Assembly: GCF_000518645.1 (NCBI RefSeq)
Contig: NZ_KI912466.1
Span: 310,988-374,987, forward strand
DNA length: 64,000 nt
Source of the DNA: Curvibacter gracilis ATCC BAA-807
Lineage (GTDB): Bacteria; Pseudomonadota; Gammaproteobacteria; Burkholderiales; Burkholderiaceae_C
Direction: 5' to 3'
Shown here: piece after piece, positions 37,917 through 49,790 of the stretch
How the letters are laid out: every line of letters starts with the position of its first letter
Numbering within the stretch: position 1 is the stretch's first letter
The notes under the pieces: generated by a model
Told to the model about the DNA's origin: nothing
The model's database searches: none
What the model saw: the letters and a program-made list of their open reading frames with translations, nothing else
Translations under genes and position numbers: made by a program

Positions 37917-40415
37917 ATGACACACGTCAGCAGTCCAGAGCACCCGCCCCCGCAGCCCCTGGCTGCCGCAGAGCAGAGCGCCCTGCAACGCCTGCACCAG
38001 CAGTTGCGCCAAAACTGCCCTGACGTGTTCCAAGCCGCTGCACATCACCTGCTGCAGGAGCCCCTGAGCCAGGCGCACCGCCCCAACGACGCCTCGGAAA
38101 CGCAGTTGCAACAACTGCAGACCGCCTACTTCACCAATCTCACGGAAGGGCCCTATGGCGAGGGCTATCGCCAAAGCCGGGACCAGATGGGCCTGGCCAT
38201 GGCGCGCCTGGACCTGCCTCCCAGCTGGCTGGCCGAGGCCTATCGGCACTACCTGCAGACCGTGCTGCCCTGCATGGTCCAGGCCCATGCCAAGCAACCG
38301 GACGAGTTGCTGACCCAGATGCTGGCCCTGAGCAAGGCGCTCATGCACGACATGGGCTTGGCCTCCGATGCACTGCTGCGCCACCGCCAACCCACGCTGC
38401 CCCGCCTGGGCAGCTACGACGCCGCCTTTGCCGGCCTGCCCTGCGGCACCCTGGTGCTCACCCCGGACCTGACCGTGGTGTATGCCAACCCGGCCATGGA
38501 ATGCCTGCTGAACCTGCACGCCGGGGATCTCCCGGGAACTGCTCTGCAAGATTGGCTCGACGTGACGCCCCTGTTGGCGCTTGCGGAGCAGTCCATCCAC
38601 CAGAACCTGGCCTGCGAGACCCTCACGCTGTGCCGCAGCGGGCATCCCGAAGCCCTGGCCATTCCCGTGCGCGCCACTGCACGCCCTCTGCGCGACGCCC
38701 CAGACAGGGGCGAGCCCCATCTGCTGCTGGTGTTTGAAGACCTGCGCCATCAAACCCGGCTCACACGCGACCTGCTCAACGCCCAGGCGGTGGCCAGCGT
38801 GGGCACCTGGCAGATCGACCTCGCCACCGATGTGATGCTGCTCAGCCCCCAGGCCATCAGCCTGCTGAACTGGCCTGAAGACCAGGTCTGCACCTTCCGG
38901 GCCCTGATGGATCACATCCATGAGGAAGACCGGGCCAGCGTCGAAAAGGCCTGGCAGGCGGCCCTGGAAGGCGCCCCTTTCCGGGTGGAGCACCGCATCC
39001 AGATCGGGCAGAGGCTGCGCTGGGTGGAGGCCCGCGGCCGCCTCGAATATGACGCGCAGGGTCTGCCATTGAAAGGCCACGGCACCTTGCTTGACATCTC
39101 GGAGCGCCATCTGGCGGCCGAACACCTGCAGCGCCTGGCGTTCTACGACGTGTTGACCGGGCTGCCCAACCGGACCCATGGCCTGGTGCTGGCGCAGCAG
39201 ATGCTGGACCGCTGCGAGCGTGCCGGCCGTCAACTGGCCTTGTTGTTCCTGGACCTGGACCGCCTGCAGGAGATCAACGACATCCTGGGTCACGCCATGG
39301 GCGACCAGGTGCTGCGCGAGGTGGCGCAGCGCTGCCAATCCATGCTGTGCAAGGACCAACTGCTGGCGCGCATCGGTGGCGACGAATTCATGGTGGCCTG
39401 TGAAATCGACGGCCTGGAAGATGCCCACCACATCAGCCGCCACCTGATGCACACCCTGGCCCAGCCGATCGGCACCACGGCGCCTGCGATCGAGGTGGGG
39501 GTGAGCATCGGCATGGCCTTGTTTCCCAGCCAGGGGCACACGGTCGAAGAACTGCTCAAGCACGCCGATCTGGCCATGTTCAAGGCCAAATCCCTCGGTG
39601 GCGGGCACTGCGAACTGTACGAGCAGCACATGAGCGAACGGCTGCACCGCCGCAACACCCTGGCCACACGCCTGGCCAAGGCCCTGGGCAGCGGCGGCCT
39701 GCACCTGCACTACCAGCCCAAGATCGACCTGCACAGCGGCCGACTGACCGGCCTGGAAGCCCTGGCCCGCTGGAACGATCCCGAACTGGGCACGATCAGC
39801 CCGGGCGAATTCATCCCGGTGGCAGAAGAACGCGGGCTGATCGTGCAACTGGGCGACTGGGCCCTGCGCGAAGCCAGCCGCCAATGGACCGCCTGGTGCA
39901 CGCCCGCCACACCGGCCCCGCCGCCGATTGCCGTGAACGTGTCGGCCGCCCAGCTCAGCGACGAATCCTTCCCGACCCGGGCGATTCAATTGGTGCGCGC
40001 GGCCGGCGCCCGGCCCGAGGCGATCGAACTGGAGATCACCGAAACCGCCATGATGCTCGACCCCCAACGGGCCCGGCGTGTGGCCGACCAGTTGGTGGCG
40101 GCGGGCTTCAACCTGACGATCGACGATTTCGGCACCGGCTACGCCTCGATGGCCCAGTTGAAGAACTTTCCGGTCGGCAAGCTGAAGATCGACATGAGCT
40201 TTGTGCACGACATGCTGCGCGCCCCGGCCGACCAGGCCATCGTCACGGCGGTGATCAGCATGGCCCGGGCCCTGCAGCTGCGCACCGTGGCCGAAGGGGT
40301 GGAAACCCCGGAACAGGCCCGCACCCTGCTGGCCTTGGGCTGTGACGAGGCCCAGGGCTACCACTATGCGCCCGCGCTGCCGCCCCGGCTGCTGGCGGCA
40401 GAGTGGCTGGCATAG
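37917..40415 (+). CDS. Protoglobin-PAS-PAS-GGDEF-EAL c-di-GMP protein with Met in place of the proximal His
   Basis: 832 residues from the ATG of MTHVSSPEHPP (AAGG ribosome-binding site upstream). Residues 20-155 match the globin-coupled-sensor fold (QQLQTAYFTNLTEGPYGEGY then GLAMARLDLPPSWLAEAYRHYL). The residue aligning with the heme-ligating proximal His of HemAT-like sensors (H-V-R-I-G-L) is Met95 (M-A-R-L-D-L). Two PAS-like domains follow (about 165-290 and 295-400, the second of PAS_3 type). A GGDEF domain has intact GGDEF at 487-491 but no RxxD inhibitory site. An EAL domain has E-A-L at 614-616 and DDFGTGYAS. Both cyclase and phosphodiesterase sites look intact. There is no membrane segment. 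It is divergent from ccoG across a regulatory region. Confidence 0.92.
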   Translation: MTHVSSPEHPPPQPLAAAEQSALQRLHQQLRQNCPDVFQAAAHHLLQEPLSQAHRPNDASETQLQQLQTAYFTNLTEGPYGEGYRQSRDQMGLAMARLDLPPSWLAEAYRHYLQTVLPCMVQAHAKQPDELLTQMLALSKALMHDMGLASDALLRHRQPTLPRLGSYDAAFAGLPCGTLVLTPDLTVVYANPAMECLLNLHAGDLPGTALQDWLDVTPLLALAEQSIHQNLACETLTLCRSGHPEALAIPVRATARPLRDAPDRGEPHLLLVFEDLRHQTRLTRDLLNAQAVASVGTWQIDLATDVMLLSPQAISLLNWPEDQVCTFRALMDHIHEEDRASVEKAWQAALEGAPFRVEHRIQIGQRLRWVEARGRLEYDAQGLPLKGHGTLLDISERHLAAEHLQRLAFYDVLTGLPNRTHGLVLAQQMLDRCERAGRQLALLFLDLDRLQEINDILGHAMGDQVLREVAQRCQSMLCKDQLLARIGGDEFMVACEIDGLEDAHHISRHLMHTLAQPIGTTAPAIEVGVSIGMALFPSQGHTVEELLKHADLAMFKAKSLGGGHCELYEQHMSERLHRRNTLATRLAKALGSGGLHLHYQPKIDLHSGRLTGLEALARWNDPELGTISPGEFIPVAEERGLIVQLGDWALREASRQWTAWCTPATPAPPPIAVNVSAAQLSDESFPTRAIQLVRAAGARPEAIELEITETAMMLDPQRARRVADQLVAAGFNLTIDDFGTGYASMAQLKNFPVGKLKIDMSFVHDMLRAPADQAIVTAVISMARALQLRTVAEGVETPEQARTLLALGCDEAQGYHYAPALPPRLLAAEWLA

Positions 40416-40637
40416 CCATCAGACCGATCAGAATCAAAACCATCGGTACCAGCATTTTTTTCAGAAAAACCAGCACAGAGCCATGCGGACCCATGGCTTT
40501 GCCAAGCCAGCCAAGGCCTGGCGTCGGCCTGGGTCATGCTTCTCCTGCAAAATGTTTGGTTACGTTGAGCGCCGGCAGCTCCATCAGGGGATGGGCCCGT
40601 TCGCACCACGCCTGTCTGCCAACCGGATGCCTGCCCC

Positions 40638-43859
<3,222 letters not shown>

Positions 43860-43860
43860 T

Positions 43861-45198
43861 ATGAGCCACGCGCAGCGACACTCTTCCATCGGAATCCACG
43901 GTCTGCACCAGCACGAAGGGGCCCACAACATCAAGCGCATCCGACTGCTGCGGCGCGCGCGCTGGGCGGCCCTGGGCGTGCTGCTGGTGCTGGGCGCCGG
44001 TGCCGCCCTGGTGATGACCGAGCGCGCCGCCCAGGCCAAGGCCCTGGCGGCCAGCACGCAGGAGAACGCCAAGGTGCACGTCTACGTGGTCTCGCCCCGC
44101 CCCGGGCGCGGCCAGCAGACCCTGCAACTGCCGGGCAGCCTGCAGGGCTACATCGAGACCCCCATCTACGCGCGCAGCAGCGGCTACGTCAAACAGTGGT
44201 TCAAGGACATCGGTGCGCGCGTGAACAAGGGTGAGCTGCTGGCCGAGATCGCCACCGGCGAGATCGAACAGCAGCTGGCCGAGGCCCGGGCCAACCGGGC
44301 CCAGGTGCAATCCAACCTGCAGCTGGCACGCACCTCGTTCGAGCGCTGGCAGGGCCTGCGCGCCCGCGATGCCGTGTCGCAGCAGGAGCTCGATGAGCGC
44401 CAGAACACGCTGAAGCTGGTGCAGGCCAACCTGGCCGCCAGCGAGGCAGTGGTGCAGCGCCTGGAGCTGCAACTGTCTTACAACCGCATCGTGGCGCCCT
44501 TCAGCGGCGTGGTCACCAAGCGCAACATCGACGTGGGCAGCCTGGTCGACGCCGGCAACGGCGGCGCCCCCAAGCTGCTGTTCACCCTGTCGCAGACCGA
44601 TGTGCTGCGCCTGTACGTGTCGGCACCGCAAAGCGTTGCGCCGCGCATCAAGGCCGGCCAGGAAGCCCTGGTCACCCTGTCCGAGCTGCCGGGCCAGACC
44701 TTCACCGGCAAGGTGGTGCGCACCGCCGGCGCCATCGACCCGGCCACCCGCACCCTGCAGGTGGAGATCAACCTGCCCAACCCCGACGGCAAGCTGCTGC
44801 CGGGCTCGTATGTGCAGGTGGCCCTGCAGGCCGCCGGCGCCGACAAGCCCCTGCTGACCGTGCCCAACAACGGCCTGCTGTTCCGCCCCGAAGGCACGCT
44901 GGTGGCCACCGTGGTCGACGGCAAGGTGCAGCTCAAGAAGGTGACCCTGGGCCGGGATCTGGGCGTGCGCATCGAGATCCAGAGCGGCCTGTCGCCCCAG
45001 GACAAGCTGATCATCAACCCCCCCGACTCGCTGGCCGAGGGCGACGCGGTGGTGGCCAGCGACGCGCCGGTGCCGGCCAACAACAAGGAAGGCGGCAAGG
45101 AAGGCAGCAAGGACGGCGGCAAAGAGGGTGCCAAGCCTGATACCCAGCCCAACAAGGCCCCCGAAGCCCCGGCCAAGGCCGAGCGGAGCGCCTCATGA
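43861..45198 (+). CDS. RND efflux periplasmic adaptor (membrane fusion protein)
   Basis: 445 residues from the ATG of MSHAQRHSSIGIHG, one base after the pump stop codon. One N-terminal membrane anchor (WAALGVLLVLGAGAALVM, about 38-55) is followed by lipoyl-like and alpha-hairpin segments (YARSSGYVKQWFKDIGARV; LAEARANRAQVQSNLQLA; RIVAPFSGVVTKRNIDVGSLV) and beta-barrel and membrane-proximal domains. An unusual C-terminal tail of about 40 residues is Lys/Gly/Glu-rich, with E-G-G-K/E-G-S-K repeats. It connects the RND pump to the outer-membrane channel. The N-terminus is His-rich (HAQRH, HGLHQHEGAH), which could hint at metal handling, but this is weak. Confidence 0.93.
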   Translation: MSHAQRHSSIGIHGLHQHEGAHNIKRIRLLRRARWAALGVLLVLGAGAALVMTERAAQAKALAASTQENAKVHVYVVSPRPGRGQQTLQLPGSLQGYIETPIYARSSGYVKQWFKDIGARVNKGELLAEIATGEIEQQLAEARANRAQVQSNLQLARTSFERWQGLRARDAVSQQELDERQNTLKLVQANLAASEAVVQRLELQLSYNRIVAPFSGVVTKRNIDVGSLVDAGNGGAPKLLFTLSQTDVLRLYVSAPQSVAPRIKAGQEALVTLSELPGQTFTGKVVRTAGAIDPATRTLQVEINLPNPDGKLLPGSYVQVALQAAGADKPLLTVPNNGLLFRPEGTLVATVVDGKVQLKKVTLGRDLGVRIEIQSGLSPQDKLIINPPDSLAEGDAVVASDAPVPANNKEGGKEGSKDGGKEGAKPDTQPNKAPEAPAKAERSAS

Positions 45199-46676
45199 AA
45201 GCCCCCGCGCTGCAGCGCCTGGCGCGGCACGGCGCCTGGCTGGGCCTGGCCCTGCTGGGCGGCTGCTCGGCCGTGGGGCCCGACTACGTGCGCCCCACCA
45301 CCGCGGCCCCGGCCCACTGGCAGGCCGAAGCCGGCTGGCAGGCCGGCCAGCCGCGTGACGACGAACTCAAAGGCCCCTGGTGGCTGCTGTACGCCGACGC
45401 CACGCTGCAGAGCCTGGTCGACACTGCCCTGAAGCAGAACAACACCCTGGCCCTGGCCCAGTCACGCCTGGACCAGGCCCGGGCCCAGACCGACTCGGCC
45501 CTGGGCGCCCTGCTGCCCCGGGTGGGCCTGCAGGCCGGCACCTCGCGCTTTCGCACCTCGGCCAACCGGCCGCTGAGCAGCTACACCAGCGCCAACAGCT
45601 CGGTCGAGCAAAGTGACTACCAGACCGCCCTGACCGTGAGCTATGAGGTCGACCTGGCCGGCCGGGTGCGGCGCCAGCTGGAGAACGCCCGGGCCGCCCA
45701 GGCGCAATCGGGTGCCGATTTCGAGAACACCCGCCTGGTGCTGACGGCCCAGCTGGCCAGCAGCTACCTGGCCCTGCGCGGGCTGGATGCCGAGATCGAG
45801 GTGCTGAACCAGACCCTGAAGGCGCAGCGCCAGACGCTGGACTTCGTCACCGCCCGGCACGACCTGGGCAGTGCCTCGGGCATCGACCTGGAGCAGCAGC
45901 AAGGCCTGGTCTCGGGCACCGAGGCCCAGCTGCAGGGCCTGCGCGACAGCCGGGCCCGCTTCGAGCACGCGATCGCCACGCTCACCGGCCAGCCGGCCCC
46001 CAGCTTTCAACTGGCCGCCGACACCCGCCTGCCCGAGCCGCCGCAACTGCCCCTGGGCACCCCGGCCTCGCTGCTGGAGCGCCGCCCCGACATTGCCAGC
46101 GCCGAACGGGCCATGGCCGCCGCCAATGCCCAGATCGGCATCGCCACCAGCGCCTACTACCCCAGCCTGACCCTGAACAGCCTGTATGGCGACGACAGCA
46201 ACGGCTTCAGCAAGCTGTTCTCGGCGCCCAGCCTGCTGTGGTCACTGGGCCTGAGCGCCACCCAGACCCTGTTTGACGGCGGCCGCACCACGGCGGCGGT
46301 GAACGTGGCCAAGGCCGGCTACCAGCAGGCCAGCGCCAGCTACCGGCAGACCGTGCTGCAGGCCTTCCAGGAGGTGCAGGACAGCCTCACCACCCAGGCG
46401 GCGCTGCGCGAAGCCCAGCGCTCGCTGCAGCAGGCCGTGAAAAGCGCCGGCAAAGTGCTGGAGCTGTCGCAGGCCCGCTACCGGGCCGGCGCCTCCAGTC
46501 TGCTGGAGGTGGTGCTGGCCCAGCAGACCCTGCTGGGCTACCAGCGCCAGCAGGTGCAGAACCAGAGTCAGCAGTTGCTGACCTCGGTGCAGCTGATCAA
46601 GGCCCTGGGCGGCGGCTGGAAGGCCAGCGACGCCACCCTGGGCCAGGCCAGCCCGGCCCGCGTGGCTCAGGACTGA
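45195..46676 (+). CDS. NodT/OprM-type outer-membrane efflux channel lipoprotein
   Basis: 493 residues. The signal peptide ends in a lipobox L-L-G-G-C with the acylated Cys24, followed by AVGPDYVRP, a hallmark of NodT-family channels. Two repeated OEP domains with long coiled-coil helices follow (TLALAQSRLDQARAQ; LVLTAQLASSYLALRGL; RRPDIASAERAMAAANAQIG). The start overlaps the adaptor stop in ATGA. This completes a three-gene pump with the less common order transporter, adaptor, channel. Its last codons are part of a 28-base tandem duplication. Confidence 0.95.
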   Translation: MKAPALQRLARHGAWLGLALLGGCSAVGPDYVRPTTAAPAHWQAEAGWQAGQPRDDELKGPWWLLYADATLQSLVDTALKQNNTLALAQSRLDQARAQTDSALGALLPRVGLQAGTSRFRTSANRPLSSYTSANSSVEQSDYQTALTVSYEVDLAGRVRRQLENARAAQAQSGADFENTRLVLTAQLASSYLALRGLDAEIEVLNQTLKAQRQTLDFVTARHDLGSASGIDLEQQQGLVSGTEAQLQGLRDSRARFEHAIATLTGQPAPSFQLAADTRLPEPPQLPLGTPASLLERRPDIASAERAMAAANAQIGIATSAYYPSLTLNSLYGDDSNGFSKLFSAPSLLWSLGLSATQTLFDGGRTTAAVNVAKAGYQQASASYRQTVLQAFQEVQDSLTTQAALREAQRSLQQAVKSAGKVLELSQARYRAGASSLLEVVLAQQTLLGYQRQQVQNQSQQLLTSVQLIKALGGGWKASDATLGQASPARVAQD

Positions 46677-46716
46677 CAGCGCGGCGCTCGTGGCTCAAGA
46701 CTGGAAGCGCGGCGCG
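46661..46716. repeat. 28-base tandem duplication spanning two convergent gene ends
   Basis: Two adjacent copies (46661-46688 and 46689-46716) match in roughly 24 of 28 positions; both begin C-G-T-G-G-C-T-C-A and contain G-A-C-T-G and A-G-C-G-C-G-G-C-G-C. The first copy holds the stop codon of the efflux channel gene on the plus strand. The second holds the stop codon of the crotonase gene on the minus strand. Confidence 0.8.
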
Positions 46717-47498
46717 CGCTTCTCGACAAAGGCGCGCACCGCCTCGAAGTGGTCTTCGGTGGTGTGGGCCAGGGCCTGGTAGGCGGCCGACAACTCCAGC
46801 AACGACTCCAGCGAGCTGCGCTCGCCCTCGCGCAGCAGGCGCTTGGTCATGCGCAGCACACCGCCCGGGTTGGCGGCGATCTTGCCGGCCAGGGCGCGGG
46901 CCGCCGCCATCAATTGATCGGCCGGCACCACGCGCGAGACCAGACCGCAGGCCAGGGCCTCGGCGGCGCCGATGGCCTCGCCCGTGAACGCCATCTCGGA
47001 AGCCTTGGACAGGCCCACCACCCGCGGCAGCAGCCAGGCGCCGCCATCGCCGGGCACGATGCCCACGCGCACAAAGCTCTCGGCAAAGCTGGCGCCCTCG
47101 GCGGCAATGCGCAGATCGCACATGCAGCACAGGTCCAGCCCGGCTCCGATGGCCGGCCCGTTGATGGCCGCGATCACCGGCACGTCGAGCTGGTACAGGG
47201 CGCGCGGCAGGCGCTGGATGCCCTGGCGGTACTCCTCGCGGATGGCGTCGGGGGAGGGCCGGTCGCGCTCGTAGCGCTGCATGTCCTTGACGTTGCCGCC
47301 CGAGCTGAACACCGGGCCCTCGCCGGTCAGGATCACCACCCGCACGCCCGGGTCGCGGCGCACCGCCTCACAGGCCTGCACGAACTCGGCCACCGCGGTG
47401 TTGCCGGTCAGCGCATTGCGCGTGGCGGGCTGGCTCATGGTGAGGATGAGGACAGGGCCCTCGCGTTCGGATTTCAGGAAAGGGCTTGAGTCGGTCAT
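46695..47498 (-). CDS. Enoyl-CoA hydratase/isomerase (crotonase) family protein
   Basis: 267 residues, full length. The crotonase oxyanion-hole segments are GPVFSSGGNVKDM (61-73) and AAINGPAIGAGLDLCCMCDLRIA (110-132). The acidic residue in PGDGGAWLLPR is Asp151. The exact acyl-CoA substrate is not clear. It is the last gene of the eight-gene minus-strand acyl-CoA operon, 19 bases from the second acyl-CoA dehydrogenase gene; its C-terminus lies in the 28-base duplication. Confidence 0.9.
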   Translation of the reverse strand: MTDSSPFLKSEREGPVLILTMSQPATRNALTGNTAVAEFVQACEAVRRDPGVRVVILTGEGPVFSSGGNVKDMQRYERDRPSPDAIREEYRQGIQRLPRALYQLDVPVIAAINGPAIGAGLDLCCMCDLRIAAEGASFAESFVRVGIVPGDGGAWLLPRVVGLSKASEMAFTGEAIGAAEALACGLVSRVVPADQLMAAARALAGKIAANPGGVLRMTKRLLREGERSSLESLLELSAAYQALAHTTEDHFEAVRAFVEKRAPRFQS

Positions 47499-47517
47499 GG
47501 GGAACTCCAGTGGGGGG

Positions 47518-48543
47518 TCATGCAGTCAGCGGGCTGGCATCGGTGAGCTGGCGCAACAGGTCCAGCGCCAGGCCCTCGTGCCCGTTCACCAGCGCCTCGC
47601 CCAGCACGCCCTGCCAGTGCGATTCGCTGCCACCAGCCTGGCGCCAGGCGTGCAGGCGGCGCGTGTAGAGCTGCAGGTCGAACTCGGCGGTGAAGCCGAT
47701 GGCGCCATGGATGGCATGCCCCAGCGCCGCCACCTCGGGCGCGGCCTCGCTGCAGCGCGCCTTGGCCAGCGCGGCGCGCAGCGGATCGGGCGCCTGCACG
47801 GGGCCCTGGCAGCCCAGGCGGGCGGCCATGCGCGAGGCGAACACCAGTTCGGCCATCACGCTGAGCTGGTGCTGGATGGCCTGGAACTTGCCGATCGGGC
47901 GGCCGAACTGCTGGCGCTCGTTGGCATGCTGCAGGCTGCGCTCGAACACCGCCCTCATGGCGCCGGCCATCTGGGCCGCGTACAGCACGGCCTGCAGCTC
48001 GCGCAGCGGCGGCAAGGCGCCGGGCCAGGCGGGCGCCGCCTGCCAGGTGGCCAGCGGCCAGCTCAGGGTGGCCTCCTGGGCCAGCCCGGCGGCGTCCACC
48101 CGGGCCTCGGCCACCGGCAGCAGGGCACAGCGGTCGAGGTGGCGCAGCAGCACGTGGCTGGCCACGCGGGCACAGGGCACGCCGGTGCAGACGAGGCGCT
48201 CCCCGTCGTCCAGCGCCTGTGCGGCCAGCGTGAGCGGCCCCTCGGGCCAGGCCAGGCCGGCCTGGGCCAGCAGGCCGCGCGCCAGCAGGGTCTCGCCCAG
48301 CGGCACAGGCAGGGCGAACTCGCCGCACAAGGCCAGCAGGCCGAAGGCCTGGCCCAACCCGAGGCCGGCGCCGCCCTGGGCCTCGGGCAGCAGGGCGTCG
48401 GCAAAGCCCGAATCGTGCAGGGCCTGCCACAGGGCCTGGGCCGGGCCACCGGCCTCGACGGCGCGCACCACGGCCGGGTCGGCGTGGGCCTGCAGCAGGG
48501 TGCGCAGCGAGGCGGCAAAAAGGTCTTGCTCGTCGTTCATCAA
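47518..48543 (-). CDS. Acyl-CoA dehydrogenase family protein (small, diverged subunit)
   Basis: 341 residues, about 40 shorter than typical acyl-CoA dehydrogenases. The C-terminal helical bundle is clear (ERQQFGRPIGKFQAIQHQLSVMA; HAIHGAIGFTAEFDLQLYTRRLHAW). The N-terminal and beta domains are poorly conserved, without the usual FAD/substrate loop M-T-E-P. Such short partners often form heteromers with a neighbouring full-length dehydrogenase, which here is the next gene upstream. It is co-directional with it across a gap of 34 bases. Confidence 0.88.
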   Translation of the reverse strand: MMNDEQDLFAASLRTLLQAHADPAVVRAVEAGGPAQALWQALHDSGFADALLPEAQGGAGLGLGQAFGLLALCGEFALPVPLGETLLARGLLAQAGLAWPEGPLTLAAQALDDGERLVCTGVPCARVASHVLLRHLDRCALLPVAEARVDAAGLAQEATLSWPLATWQAAPAWPGALPPLRELQAVLYAAQMAGAMRAVFERSLQHANERQQFGRPIGKFQAIQHQLSVMAELVFASRMAARLGCQGPVQAPDPLRAALAKARCSEAAPEVAALGHAIHGAIGFTAEFDLQLYTRRLHAWRQAGGSESHWQGVLGEALVNGHEGLALDLLRQLTDASPLTA

Positions 48544-48577
48544 CCGGCCTTTCTCGATGGAGTGGTCAGGCGGCTCA

Positions 48578-49753
48578 TCAGCGCAGCCCCAGGCCGCGCG
48601 CGATCATGCCGCGCAGGATGTCGCGGGTGCCGCCGCGCAGCGAGTACGAGGGCGCCACCTGGATCACGTAGTTCAGCGTGTGCAGCAGGCCCAGGGGCAC
48701 GCTCTGGCCCTCGGCCAGCCGGGTGCCCAGGTCGTCCGCCAGCGCAGCCGGGATCAGCTGCTCGACGCCGGTGCCCAGGTCTTTGACCAGGGCCGACTCG
48801 ACTACCGGGCTCTCGCCCCGCGCCAGCCGCCCGGTGACCGCCACCGACATGGCGCGCAGCGGGGCCAGTTGGGCCAGCACCCGGCCGGCCAGCCGCAGGG
48901 CGGCCGTGTTGCGCTGCGGGTGGGTGGCAGCGTCCTGGCGCACAAAGGCCAGCCATTCGTCGAACAGCACGATGCTGGAGTACAGGCGCTCGGGCCCGCT
49001 GCGCTCGAAGGCCAGCTCGGCCGTCACCTGGGCCCAGCCCTGGCCCTCGGCACCGATCAAGGCCTCGGGGGCCAGCGCCACATCGTCGAAGAAGACCTCG
49101 CAGAAATGGCGGTCGCCCGATTGATCGGTGATGGGCCGCACCGTGACCCCGGGCAGCGACAGGTCGACGATGAATTGCGACAGGCCCTGCTGGCGGTCGC
49201 CGGCTTCGCCCGAGCTGCGCACCAGCGCGATCATGTAATGGCAGTGGTGGGCGTTGGTGGTCCAGATCTTCTGGCCGTTCAGGCGCCAGCCGGTGTCGGT
49301 GCGGGTGGCGCGGCTGCGCACGCTGGCCAGGTCGGAGCCGGCGCCGGGCTCGCTCATGCCGATGCAGAAGAAGGCCTCGCCGCGGCAGATGGCCGGCAGG
49401 TAGTGACGCTTCTGCGCCTCGGTGCCGTATTTGAGGATCAGCGGGCCGCTCTGGCGGTCGGCAATCCAGTGCGAGCCCACAGGGGCGCCGGCGTTGAGGA
49501 ACTCTTCCACCAGCACATAACGGGCATAGGGGCTGCGCCCGCCGCCGCCATAGGCCGTCGGCAGGGTGATGCCCAGCCAACCCTGCGCGCCCAGCGCCCG
49601 GCTGAAGGCCGGGTCGTAGCCCGACCAGGAGCGCGCCCGGGTGACGCCGGGCACGCCGCGCAAGGCCTGCTCCAGAAAGGCCCGCACGGGGGCGCGCAAG
49701 GCCTCGTCCTCGGCGGGGATGGGGGTCAGGTCCAGGGAGTCGAGGGCACTCAT
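48578..49753 (-). CDS. Acyl-CoA dehydrogenase family protein
   Basis: 391 residues, full length FAD-dependent dehydrogenase. Motifs are LPTAYGGGG, FFCIGMSEPGAGSDLASVRSRA (FAD/substrate loop), GQKIWTTNAHHCHYM, VFFDDVALAPEALIG and LRGGTRDILRGMIARGLG at the C-terminus. It probably oxidises the CoA thioester formed by one of the neighbouring CoA-transferases, possibly as a heteromer with the short dehydrogenase downstream. It ends 34 bases before that gene. Confidence 0.92.
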   Translation of the reverse strand: MSALDSLDLTPIPAEDEALRAPVRAFLEQALRGVPGVTRARSWSGYDPAFSRALGAQGWLGITLPTAYGGGGRSPYARYVLVEEFLNAGAPVGSHWIADRQSGPLILKYGTEAQKRHYLPAICRGEAFFCIGMSEPGAGSDLASVRSRATRTDTGWRLNGQKIWTTNAHHCHYMIALVRSSGEAGDRQQGLSQFIVDLSLPGVTVRPITDQSGDRHFCEVFFDDVALAPEALIGAEGQGWAQVTAELAFERSGPERLYSSIVLFDEWLAFVRQDAATHPQRNTAALRLAGRVLAQLAPLRAMSVAVTGRLARGESPVVESALVKDLGTGVEQLIPAALADDLGTRLAEGQSVPLGLLHTLNYVIQVAPSYSLRGGTRDILRGMIARGLGLR

Positions 49754-49790
49754 TCAGCCATCCTTGTGAGGTGATGTGCGGCGAGGCGAT

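Noticed and set aside
40255-40494. Short minus-strand frame starting with a hydrophobic stretch (VLVFLKKMLVPMVLILIGLMA) at the end of the EAL gene
   Set aside because: Looks like a small membrane protein at first, but most of it is antisense to the EAL domain, the hydrophobic part has no ribosome-binding site, and the rest is Pro/Ala/Gly noise.
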